Assembly (NCBI GenBank): GCA_964528595.1
Contig: CAZGTM010000082.1
Span: forward strand, 1-13,219
Reading direction: 5' to 3'
DNA length: 13,219 nucleotides
Source: CAYFKJ01 sp964528595
GTDB lineage: Bacteria; Pseudomonadota; Alphaproteobacteria; UBA2966
Of this stretch, positions 1-6,351 are shown one piece after another. A program made the position numbers and the translations under genes. The first letter of the stretch is position 1, and each line of letters opens with the position of its first letter. The notes under the pieces are model-generated. The model searched no databases. It was not told the origin of the DNA and was given only the letters and a program-made list of their open reading frames with translations.

Positions 1-243
1 TACCTTGGCGATCTCCTGGTGCATTTCTGACAAATGTTCGGAGAGGTTCTTAAATTCCTTGTAGAGCGCCGTATCGAGCGAGGAAAAGTATCGATGGCTC
101 GTGGCGATCAGCACTTCGGTGACGGCGGCCACCTCCGTTATACCCAAACGGCTATGGCGGTCCGTTCTTAGCATATCGACGAGATCTTGGATCTTGGTCG
201 ACAGCGATTCGATGTCTTTAATGGAACTGGGTGTATATGACAT
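1..243 (-). CDS. Partial small helical protein, possibly CheZ-like (5' end only)
   Basis: An open frame of 81 codons begins at the ATG complementary to 241-243 and continues past the left edge without a stop, so only the N-terminus is visible. The translation starts MSYTPSSIKDIESLSTK and is rich in charged and heptad-like residues, with no signal peptide or membrane segment, suggesting a cytoplasmic helical or coiled-coil protein. The pattern (IxDLVDxL, then TEVAAVTEVLIATSHRYF, then LYKEFKNLSEHLSEMHQEIAKV) faintly recalls N-termini of proteins annotated as CheZ-type chemotaxis phosphatases in Rhodospirillales. That is recollection, and the catalytic CheZ helix would lie outside the window. 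The gene is divergent from the MaoC gene. Coding is well supported; function is not. A ribosome binding site is weak (AGAGG about 14 bases upstream). Confidence 0.6.
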   Translation of the reverse strand, partial: MSYTPSSIKDIESLSTKIQDLVDMLRTDRHSRLGITEVAAVTEVLIATSHRYFSSLDTALYKEFKNLSEHLSEMHQEIAKV

Positions 244-276
244 TTGGTTCGAAAATACCTCTAGACCGCCGTTCGC

Positions 277-295
277 CGGTGAGGGGTTTTCACCG
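277..295. other. Hairpin in divergent intergenic region
   Basis: CGGTGA at 277-282 and TCACCG at 290-295 form a perfect 6-base stem around a 7-base loop, GGGGTTT. It lies in the 192-base gap between the divergent partial gene and the MaoC gene, about 35 bases upstream of the minus-strand start codon, so it falls in that gene's promoter or 5' leader. No T-tract follows on either strand, so it does not look like a terminator. It could be an operator-like inverted repeat or chance in GC-rich DNA. Confidence 0.3.
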
Positions 296-360
296 ACGTG
301 CGGGCGGCACATGATACCGGTGCCCTCTCCAAGCCGTCAATGACGCCGGCTTCGCTTAGG

Positions 361-389
361 TTGCCGGGCTGGGGGGCTTCTACTATATT
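361..389 (+). promoter_or_regulatory. Probable sigma70-type promoter of the MaoC-ribF transcript
   Basis: TTGCCG at 361-366 and TATATT at 384-389 are separated by exactly 17 bases. Both hexamers are close to the housekeeping consensus. A transcript would begin near 396 and reach the MaoC start codon at 436 with a leader of about 40 bases, including the AGGA ribosome binding site at 425-428. This is the best-looking promoter in the window. It is read by eye; no transcription data are available. Confidence 0.55.
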
Positions 390-435
390 GCGCCGCACAA
401 TTTCGCCTCAGCGCTCCCCCACACAGGATTAATTG

Positions 436-864
436 ATGACCCAATCGCACGGCTATTATTTCGAAGATCTGTCTGTCGGCATGAACGAAACCTTCACGAA
501 AACGGTGACGGAAGACGATATCGCCAAGTTCGCGGACGTTTCGGGCGATGACAATCCGCTGCACCTCGATCCGGAATTCGCCAAGCAGACGCCGTTCAAG
601 GGCTGTATCGCGCACGGCATCCTGTCCGTGGGTTTTATCTCGGCCATTATCGGCACCAAAATGCCGGGCCCCGGCGCGATCTACATGGCGCAAAACACGC
701 GCTTTCTGGCGCCCGTCAGGCCGGGAGACACCGTCGTAACCGAGGTCAGCATCACCGAACTGATACCGGAGAAAAAGCGGGCCAAGCTCAAGACCGAATG
801 CTTCGTCGGTGATACCATGGTGATCGGCGGCGATGCCCTGGTCATGGTGCCGAGCAAGGGCTGA
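436..864 (+). CDS. MaoC-family (R)-specific enoyl-CoA hydratase
   Basis: The 142-residue product is a single hot-dog-fold MaoC dehydratase of about the length of PhaJ-type (R)-specific enoyl-CoA hydratases, which hydrate trans-2-enoyl-CoA to (R)-3-hydroxyacyl-CoA in the cytoplasm. The hydratase signature is clear: SGDDNPLHLDPEFAK at residues 36-50 supplies the catalytic Asp/His pair (D38 and H43, matching D31/H36 of Aeromonas PhaJ), followed by GCIAHGILSVGFIS (57-70) and the GPGAIYMAQNTRFLAPVRPGD core (78-98). The ATG at 436 is preferred over the TTG at 433 because AGGA (425-428) lies 7 bases upstream of it. The gene starts a + strand cluster and is 48 bases from ribF. In related genomes a HAD-family phosphatase gene often lies between these two, as I recall; here it is absent. 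The physiological substrate (fatty acid oxidation, PHA supply or other acyl-CoA) cannot be told from sequence. Confidence 0.88.
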   Translation: MTQSHGYYFEDLSVGMNETFTKTVTEDDIAKFADVSGDDNPLHLDPEFAKQTPFKGCIAHGILSVGFISAIIGTKMPGPGAIYMAQNTRFLAPVRPGDTVVTEVSITELIPEKKRAKLKTECFVGDTMVIGGDALVMVPSKG

Positions 865-912
865 GCGGCGACCCCGACGAATTAGAATTTCACGAGGCCG
901 GACGATTTGACC

Positions 913-1944
913 ATGCGGGTGTTGCGTCACTACGAAGATGTCCCGGCGGACCTTCAGGGAGCCGTGGTTGCGGTCGGCAATTTCGACGGCGTCCATCTGG
1001 GCCATCGGGCGGTGATCGGCGAGGCGGCAATGTTGGCCAAGGCCCTCGGTGCGCCGCTGGCGGTCCTGACGTTCGAGCCTCATCCGCGCGTGCTGTTCCG
1101 TCCCGACCAGCCGCCGTTCCGCCTGACGCCGTTCCGCGCCAAGGCCATTCAGTTGACCACCCTGGATGTCGATCTGATGGTGGCCGTGCATTTCGACCGG
1201 GCTTTTGCGGATAAGTCCGGTGAGGAGTTCATCGACGAAGTGCTGGTCAATGGGCTGGCGGCGCGGCATGTCGTGACGGGCTACGATTTCGTCTTCGGCA
1301 AGGACCGGCGCGGCGACGCGGGCCTGTTGCGCCGAAGCGCCGCCGAAGCCGGTTTTGGTTTCACCCAGGTGCCGGCCATGCGGCATAAATCGGAAGACGG
1401 CGAAGCCGGGGAAATATACGCGTCCAGCGCCATCCGCGAGCATTTGCAGCAAGGCCGCCCGAAGGAGGCGGCTCAGCATCTCGGCCACTGGTGGGAAATC
1501 GACGGCCGCGTCATCCAAGGCGACAAGCGCGGGCGGCAGCTTGGCTTTCCCACTGCCAACGTGGCGCTGGAGGAATATCTGCGCCCGGCTTTCGGCGTCT
1601 ATGCGGTGCGCGTCGCCGTCTTGGGTGACGAACAGGTCGACGCCGGGGCCGGCGACGCCGCCCTCGACTGGCGTGAAGGCGTTGCCAACCTGGGGCGGCG
1701 GCCGACCATCCGGGACGGCGAACAGGAACTTCTGGAAGTCCATTTCCTGGACTTCGACGGCGACCTATACGGACGTCAGCTGCGCGTCGCTCTGGTCGAT
1801 CACATTCGCCCGGAACAGAAATTCGACGGGCTCGAGGCGTTGACGGCGCAAATCGCCGCCGACGCCAAGGCCGCCCGGGCGGCTCTGGCCGCGGCGGCCC
1901 GGCCCAGGGGCGTGCTTTCCGCGCCGGATGACGCCTCCCCTTGA
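913..1944 (+). CDS. ribF: Bifunctional riboflavin kinase / FAD synthetase
   Basis: RibF phosphorylates riboflavin to FMN and adenylylates FMN to FAD. The product (343 residues from the ATG) has the usual two-domain order. The N-terminal nucleotidyltransferase shows VGNFDGVHLGH (about residues 21-31), LTFEPHPRVLF (52-62), GYDFVFGKDRRG (123-134) and SSAIREHLQ (171-179). The C-terminal kinase domain shows GDKRGRQLGFPTAN (203-216), GVYAVRV (228-234), GVANLGRRPT (256-265), and LEVHFLDFDGDLYG (274-287) with the expected Glu. An Ala-rich tail of about 20 residues ends the protein. The start is uncertain: a TTG at 907 is 9 bases from GAGG (894-897), while the ATG at 913 is 15 bases away. I chose the ATG because family members begin close to MRVxRHY; the TTG would add only two residues. 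Coupling to ileS downstream is also the arrangement in gammaproteobacteria. Confidence 0.95.
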   Translation: MRVLRHYEDVPADLQGAVVAVGNFDGVHLGHRAVIGEAAMLAKALGAPLAVLTFEPHPRVLFRPDQPPFRLTPFRAKAIQLTTLDVDLMVAVHFDRAFADKSGEEFIDEVLVNGLAARHVVTGYDFVFGKDRRGDAGLLRRSAAEAGFGFTQVPAMRHKSEDGEAGEIYASSAIREHLQQGRPKEAAQHLGHWWEIDGRVIQGDKRGRQLGFPTANVALEEYLRPAFGVYAVRVAVLGDEQVDAGAGDAALDWREGVANLGRRPTIRDGEQELLEVHFLDFDGDLYGRQLRVALVDHIRPEQKFDGLEALTAQIAADAKAARAALAAAARPRGVLSAPDDASP

Positions 1945-2177
1945 AGCGTCTCGACAGCCGCTGCCCAACTTGTTACAACCCCGCGATGGATATACAAAAG
2001 GCGCCCCTTCCCGCTGCCCGTACAATACGAATTACGGGCCCGGCCTTACCCTAGAGGCCGGGAACGACATGCGTTCGCGCTCTTCTTGCGGCGGCCGCCT
2101 TTCACCAAAGATCAGTTATCGCGCCCGCCCACAAACCGTGGGACGCGGGCGCCACCATCGAATAGGCTCTATCCATT
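1945..2177 (+). promoter_or_regulatory. Structured ileS leader with three hairpins
   Basis: This 233-base gap is the longest in the window. It contains three perfect-stem hairpins. The first, GCCCGTA (2016-2022) with TACGGGC (2033-2039), has a 10-base loop. The second, CCCGGCCT (2039-2046) with AGGCCGGG (2055-2062), has an 8-base loop and directly abuts the first. The third, GCGCCCGC (2121-2128) with GCGGGCGC (2145-2152), encloses an inner CCAC/GTGG stem and ends 25 bases before the ileS ATG. A 10-base palindrome, GGCGGCCGCC, lies at 2090-2099. None has a following T-tract, so none is a standard intrinsic terminator. Promoter-like hexamers exist (TTGTTA 1970-1975 with TATACA 1991-1996, spacing 15) but are weak. 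The ileS start has no good ribosome binding site. A regulatory leader is inferred, not shown; GC-rich DNA yields stems by chance. Confidence 0.4.
1986..2054 (+). CDS. Candidate leader mini-ORF with isoleucine codons
   Basis: A 22-codon frame runs from the ATG at 1986 to the TAG at 2052-2054. It encodes three isoleucines as ATA, ATA and ATT, whereas the surrounding genes use ATC almost exclusively. The last two Ile codons (2025-2033) sit in the loop and 3' stem of the first leader hairpin, and the stop codon sits in the loop of the second. This geometry resembles an aminoacyl-tRNA-sensing leader peptide upstream of an isoleucyl-tRNA synthetase gene. Against it, there is no visible ribosome binding site, no U-tract terminator, and a 22-codon frame is easily found by chance. 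Listed as a hypothesis only. Confidence 0.18.
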   Translation: MDIQKAPLPAARTIRITGPALP

Positions 2178-5024
2178 ATGTCTGCGCCCACCGACGAAAA
2201 TAACAAACCGGACTACAAATCGACGGTCTTCCTGCCGCGAACCGACTTCCCCATGAAGGCGGGATTGCCCAAGAAGGAACCCGATATCCTGGCCCATTGG
2301 GAAGAGATCGACCTCTATGCCCGCCAGCGCGAGGATTCGAAGGGCCGCGAGAAGTTTATCCTGCATGACGGCCCGCCCTACGCCAACGGCCACCTCCATA
2401 TGGGCCATGCCCTCAACAAGATCCTCAAGGACGTCATCAACCGTTCACAGCAGATGATGGGTCGGGACGCCAATTATGTGCCGGGCTGGGATTGCCACGG
2501 CCTGCCCATCGAATGGCAGATCGAAAAGAAGTACCGCGACGCCGGCAAGAATAAGGACGAGGTGCCGATCGACGAATTCCGCAAGGAATGCCGCGAGTTC
2601 GCCGACCACTGGATCGACGTCCAGCGTACAGAATTCAAACGCCTGGGCGTCATCGGGGACTGGGACAATCCCTATACAACGATGTCCTTTCCGGCGGAGG
2701 CGCAGATCGTCCGCGAGCTGCAGAAATTCCTCATGGACGGCAGCCTCTACAAGGGCGCCAAAGCCGTGATGTGGTCGGTCGTGGAGAAAACCTCGCTAGC
2801 CGAAGCCGAGATCGAATACCACGACCACACCTCGCACACCATCTGGGTCCGCTTCCCGGTCGTCAAAGCCGGCGCGCCGGAACTGGAGGGCGCCAGCGTC
2901 GTGATCTGGACGACCACGCCCTGGACCATGCCGGGCAACCGCGCCTGCGGCTATGGCCCGGACATTGCCTACAAGGTCTACCGGGTCGACGCCGCGGCCG
3001 AAGAAAGCCTGGCCAAACCGGGAGAACTGCTGGTGTTGGCGGCGGAACTGGCCGATAAGGTCGCTGAAGACGCCGGCATCGAAACGCTGACGCCGGTTGC
3101 CGACGTCGATGCTTCGGCCTTTGCCGACACCCTGCTGGCCCATCCTTGGCGCGGCGACGGATATGATTTCGACGTGCGCATGCTGCCCGGTGATTTCGTC
3201 ACCACCGAACAGGGCACCGGTGTCGTCCACATCGCGCCGGGTCACGGCGCGGACGATTTCGAGCTCGGCACCGCCCATGGCGTCGAGGTGCCGCAAACGG
3301 TGGGCGAGGACGGCACATATTATGACCACGTACCGAAGTTCGCCGGCATCCACGTCTACAAGGCCCACGATCCGGTCTGTGAGGCGTTGGCCGATGCCGG
3401 CGCCCTGCTGGCGCGCGGCACCCTGGTCCATTCCTATCCGCATTCCTGGCGTTCCAAGGCGCCCCTGATCTTCCGCAATGCGCCGCAGTGGTTCATTTCC
3501 ATGACCGAGGCGGGCTTGCGCGACACCGCCGTCGCGGCCATCGAGGCGACGCGTTTCGTGCCGGCATCGGGCCAGGCGCGTCTGCACGGCATGATCGCCA
3601 ATCGCCCGGACTGGCTGGTCTCGCGCCAGCGTGCCTGGGGCGTGCCGATCACCGTGTACGTCAGCAAGGAAACCGGCGAACCCCTGCGCGACGCGGCCGT
3701 CAATGAGCGCATCGCCAGCGCCGTGGAGACAGAGGGCGCCGATGCCTGGTTCTCGTCGGACGACCAACGCTTCCTCGGCAACGATTACAACGCGGACGAT
3801 TTCGAAAAGGTCGAGGACATCCTCGACGTCTGGTTCGATTCGGGCTCGACTCATACCTATGTCCTGGAAACGCGCGACGACCTGAAATGGCCGGCTTCGC
3901 TCTATCTCGAGGGCTCCGATCAGCATCGCGGCTGGTTCCATTCATCGCTGCTGGAAAGTTGCGGCACCCGGGGCAGGGCGCCCTACGACGCCGTCCTGAC
4001 CCATGGCTTCCTGCTTGATGGCAACGGCCACAAGATGTCGAAATCGCTGGGCAATACGGTCGAACCGCAGCAGGTCATCGACCAGTACGGCGCCGATATC
4101 CTCAGGCTCTGGGTCGTGGCGTCGGACTATTCGGAAGATCTGAGAATCGGCCCCGAAATCATCAAGGGCCAGGTCGACGGCTACCGCCGCCTGCGCAACA
4201 CCTTCCGCTTCATGCTGGGCAATCTGCAGAACTTCGACGAGGCTGAAATGCTCGACTTCGCCGAGATGCCGGAGCTTGAACGCTGGGTGCTGCACCGCCT
4301 GTCCGAACTGGACGGCGTGGTCCGTAAGGGTTGCGACGATTTCGATTTCCACGGTCTCTTTGTCGCCCTCTACAATTTCTGCACGGTTGAACTCTCCGCC
4401 TTCTACTTCGACATCCGCAAGGACGTGCTGTACTGCGACGGCGCGGACAGCGTGCGCCGCCGCGCCGCCCGGACGGTCATCGACGAGGTCTTCTCCTGCC
4501 TGACCGCCTGGTTCGCCCCCATCCTGGCGTTCTCCATGGAGGAAGTGTGGCGGAGCCGAAACAGTGAAGAGCAGGGCAGCGTCCATCTGCGGCTGTTTCC
4601 CCAAGTACCCGGCGAGTGGCGGGATGAGGGTTTGGCCGAAAAATGGTCGAAAATTCGTGAGGTGCGAAGGGTCGTCACCGGCGCGCTGGAAATCGAACGC
4701 CGTGAGAAGCGCATCGGCTCAAGCCTGCAGGCCTGGCCGGAGGTTTACCTGACCGACGACCATGCCGGCGTCCTGGACGGCATTGATCTTGCCGAAATCG
4801 CCATTACCTCGGGTGTGAACGTGGTCATGGGCGATGCACCGGAAGGCGTCTTCACTTTGGAGGATGTTGCCGGGGTGGCCGTCAAGCCGGTCGCCGCCGA
4901 GGGCGAGAAATGCCAGCGCTGCTGGATGGTTCTGCCCGAGGTCGGACAGGATCACGACGATTTGTGCCATCGATGCGCTGACGTCATTGAGCGCTCGGCG
5001 GGCGCCGACGCCGGTGCGGCTTAG
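2178..5024 (+). CDS. ileS: Isoleucyl-tRNA synthetase
   Basis: IleS charges tRNA-Ile with isoleucine and edits mischarged valine. The 948-residue length is normal for the bacterial class Ia enzyme. Visible landmarks in order: GPPYANGHLHMGHALNK with the HIGH-type HMGH at 74-77; GWDCHGLPIEWQIEKKY shortly after; the editing-domain stretch with VIWTTTPWTMPGNRA and GTGVVHIAPGHGADDF; DVWFDSGST in the catalytic fold; KMSKSLGN at 619-626; and a C-terminal zinc finger with C912/C915 (CQRCW) and C930/C933 (CHRC). The finger places it with the common zinc-containing bacterial form, not the mupirocin-resistant type. The ATG at 2178 gives MSAPTDENNKPDYKSTVFLP, the usual family N-terminus, but has no clear ribosome binding site (AGG about 11 bases upstream at best). 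It ends 5 bases before lspA, so the two are cotranscribed. Confidence 0.97.
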   Translation: MSAPTDENNKPDYKSTVFLPRTDFPMKAGLPKKEPDILAHWEEIDLYARQREDSKGREKFILHDGPPYANGHLHMGHALNKILKDVINRSQQMMGRDANYVPGWDCHGLPIEWQIEKKYRDAGKNKDEVPIDEFRKECREFADHWIDVQRTEFKRLGVIGDWDNPYTTMSFPAEAQIVRELQKFLMDGSLYKGAKAVMWSVVEKTSLAEAEIEYHDHTSHTIWVRFPVVKAGAPELEGASVVIWTTTPWTMPGNRACGYGPDIAYKVYRVDAAAEESLAKPGELLVLAAELADKVAEDAGIETLTPVADVDASAFADTLLAHPWRGDGYDFDVRMLPGDFVTTEQGTGVVHIAPGHGADDFELGTAHGVEVPQTVGEDGTYYDHVPKFAGIHVYKAHDPVCEALADAGALLARGTLVHSYPHSWRSKAPLIFRNAPQWFISMTEAGLRDTAVAAIEATRFVPASGQARLHGMIANRPDWLVSRQRAWGVPITVYVSKETGEPLRDAAVNERIASAVETEGADAWFSSDDQRFLGNDYNADDFEKVEDILDVWFDSGSTHTYVLETRDDLKWPASLYLEGSDQHRGWFHSSLLESCGTRGRAPYDAVLTHGFLLDGNGHKMSKSLGNTVEPQQVIDQYGADILRLWVVASDYSEDLRIGPEIIKGQVDGYRRLRNTFRFMLGNLQNFDEAEMLDFAEMPELERWVLHRLSELDGVVRKGCDDFDFHGLFVALYNFCTVELSAFYFDIRKDVLYCDGADSVRRRAARTVIDEVFSCLTAWFAPILAFSMEEVWRSRNSEEQGSVHLRLFPQVPGEWRDEGLAEKWSKIREVRRVVTGALEIERREKRIGSSLQAWPEVYLTDDHAGVLDGIDLAEIAITSGVNVVMGDAPEGVFTLEDVAGVAVKPVAAEGEKCQRCWMVLPEVGQDHDDLCHRCADVIERSAGADAGAA

Positions 5025-5029
5025 CCGAA

Positions 5030-5503
5030 ATGTTGCGTTACGGCCTTGTCGTCGCCGCCGTGGCTTGCGGCCTCGACCGGGCGTCCAAATGGTGGCTCAT
5101 GGACCTCATGGCCGATGCCGGAGGGCGCCTGGAGGTCCTGCCGTTCTTCAATCTCGTGATGGTCTGGAACCCGGGCGTGAGTTTCGGCATGTTCCAGACC
5201 GGCAGCGCCTGGGCGCCCTGGCTGCTGTCCGGCGTGGCGCTAATTATCATCGCCATCCTGCTGCGCTGGCTGATCAAGACTGAAAACAAGTGGGAGGCCG
5301 GGGCACTGGGTTTGGTGATCGGCGGTGCGTTCGGCAATGTTATCGACCGTCTCGTATGGGGTCGGGTCGCTGATTTTTTTGACGCTCACGTCGCCGGCTG
5401 GCACTGGCCGGCCTTCAACATTGCGGATGCCGCAATTGTCGTCGGCGCTGCCATTTTGGTCTTCGATGGCTTGTTCGCAGGCCGCGGACGCGATACAAAA
5501 TAG
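5030..5503 (+). CDS. lspA: Lipoprotein signal peptidase (signal peptidase II)
   Basis: LspA is the inner-membrane aspartyl protease that removes signal peptides from diacylglyceryl-modified prolipoproteins. The 157-residue product has four hydrophobic segments (about 3-15, 64-82, 92-107 and 129-149), as expected. Family motifs are complete: FFNLVMVWNPGVSFG (39-53), GGAFGNVIDRL (98-108), GRVADFFD (111-118) and FNIADAAI (129-136). The catalytic aspartates are D115 and D133. The ATG lies 5 bases after the ileS stop with no recognisable ribosome binding site, so translation is probably coupled to ileS. The next gene starts 3 bases downstream and encodes a lipoprotein that would itself be a substrate. 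Confidence 0.96.
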   Translation: MLRYGLVVAAVACGLDRASKWWLMDLMADAGGRLEVLPFFNLVMVWNPGVSFGMFQTGSAWAPWLLSGVALIIIAILLRWLIKTENKWEAGALGLVIGGAFGNVIDRLVWGRVADFFDAHVAGWHWPAFNIADAAIVVGAAILVFDGLFAGRGRDTK

Positions 5504-5506
5504 CCT

Positions 5507-6142
5507 ATGAACGAAGCAAGTACTTCTTCCCGTGCCACGTCTCTAGTCCTCGCCCTTGGCGCAGCGGCAATGCTGGCGTTGGGCGGTTGCTCCAACGTCA
5601 AGGAGACGCTCGGGTTGAACAAAAAGGCGCCGGATGAATTTTCCGTCGTCACCAAGGCGCCCCTGATCATCCCGCCCAACTACAATCTGCGGCCGCCGCA
5701 ACCCGGCGCACCCCGGCCTTCCGGTTTGACCCCCGGTACGGAAGCGCGCTCGGCGGTTTTCGGCACCCAGAAAAAGCAAACCGGCCAACCCGGTTCCGCC
5801 TCGAGCCGGGCGCAGCAGGCGTTGGCGGATGCCTCGCGTGGCGACAGCCCCAAGAGCGCCGGTGAAATTGCCATGCTGAGCCACGCCGGCGCGGACCCCG
5901 CGCAGTCGGACATCCGCCGAATTATCCGACAGGAAACCACGGCGATTACAGAAAAGGGCGAATCCTTCGCCGACCAACTCATGTTTTGGCGCACGAATCC
6001 GGCTGTGGAGGGCACAACCATTGATGCCGGCAAAGAAGCGGAGCGGCTGAAAAAGGCTGCCGCGGAAGGCAAGCCGGCAAGCGATACGCAAGTCCCCGTC
6101 ATACGCCGCAAGAAACAGACCCTGCTTGAGGGATTGTTCTAG
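5507..6142 (+). CDS. DUF3035-family lipoprotein (BamF-like)
   Basis: The 211-residue product begins with a lipoprotein signal peptide: a short N-region with R9, a hydrophobic stretch (residues 12-25) and the lipobox LGGC with the lipidated cysteine at C28. After it comes PDEFSVVTKAPLIIPPNY and a proline-rich run, the hallmark of the alphaproteobacterial DUF3035 family. The rest is polar, low in hydrophobic content and probably extended or disordered, ending in the basic RRKKQTLLEGLF. Members of this family have been described as BamF, an extra lipoprotein subunit of the outer-membrane beta-barrel assembly (BAM) machine in alphaproteobacteria. That assignment rests on recalled literature and on the N-terminal motif. 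The gene is 3 bases downstream of lspA, and a probable terminator follows. It is likely an outer-membrane periplasm-facing lipoprotein. Confidence 0.8.
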   Translation: MNEASTSSRATSLVLALGAAAMLALGGCSNVKETLGLNKKAPDEFSVVTKAPLIIPPNYNLRPPQPGAPRPSGLTPGTEARSAVFGTQKKQTGQPGSASSRAQQALADASRGDSPKSAGEIAMLSHAGADPAQSDIRRIIRQETTAITEKGESFADQLMFWRTNPAVEGTTIDAGKEAERLKKAAAEGKPASDTQVPVIRRKKQTLLEGLF

Positions 6143-6147
6143 GATCG

Positions 6148-6185
6148 GCCCGTTCGATGCGGAAGCAGCGGGGCTCGGTTTTTTT
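6148..6185 (+). terminator. Probable intrinsic terminator after the lipoprotein gene
   Basis: A run of seven T (6179-6185) follows a moderately stable structure: GCCCG (6148-6152) with CGGGGC (6169-6174, one bulged G), and an inner TTC/GAA stem around a GATGCG loop. A short spacer (TCGG) separates stem and T-run. It sits 5 bases after the lipoprotein stop codon, a natural place to end the ileS-lspA-lipoprotein transcript. The stem is imperfect, so this is a moderate call. Confidence 0.45.
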
Positions 6186-6212
6186 GCTCACGTTAGATTG
6201 ATGGCATTTCTC

Positions 6213-6240
6213 TTGCGCCGTGACGTCGAGGAGCCATATT
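6213..6240 (+). promoter_or_regulatory. Candidate promoter for the M16 peptidase pair
   Basis: TTGCGC (6213-6218) and CATATT (6235-6240) are 16 bases apart in the 209-base gap between the lipoprotein gene and the first M16 gene. It is downstream of the probable terminator, so a new promoter is expected here. The match to consensus is modest. Further down, CCGCC-CGG-GGCGG (about 6288-6300) forms a tight 5-base stem in what would be the 5' leader. The start codon at 6352 has a good ribosome binding site (GGAG at 6342-6345, 6-base spacing). Confidence 0.3.
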
Positions 6241-6351
6241 TTTGCCATCTCCCGACGCCATAACGGTGGCCGGCGATATGCAAACGCCGCCCGGGGCGGA
6301 TAACTTCTGTTTTTCCTTTGGCGGCTGGTAATTCCAACTCCGGAGACGATC

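Noticed and set aside
101..343. 80-codon + strand frame at the left edge
   Set aside because: It lies opposite the partial minus-strand gene, whose translation is much more protein-like.
337..1743. 468-codon open frame on the minus strand opposite the MaoC and ribF genes
   Set aside because: It lies fully antisense to two genes with clear family motifs, is rich in Arg/His/Gly/Asp as expected of a frame mirrored from GC-rich coding DNA, and has no recognisable motif.
2021..2026. TACAAT resembling a -10 hexamer in the ileS leader
   Set aside because: No acceptable -35 hexamer lies 16-18 bases upstream (AAGGCG), so it was not listed as a promoter.
2039..2062. Intrinsic terminator after ribF
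   Set aside because: The 8-base stem is perfect, but it is followed by AACGACATG with no T-run, so it was treated as a leader hairpin instead.
1928..2203. 91-codon + strand frame spanning the ribF-ileS gap
   Set aside because: It overlaps the end of ribF and start of ileS in another frame, lacks a ribosome binding site and has a low-complexity, non-protein-like translation. The gap is better read as a leader.
2796..3941. 381-codon minus-strand frame inside ileS
   Set aside because: Antisense shadow of a strongly conserved ileS; its length reflects scarcity of stops in GC-rich DNA.
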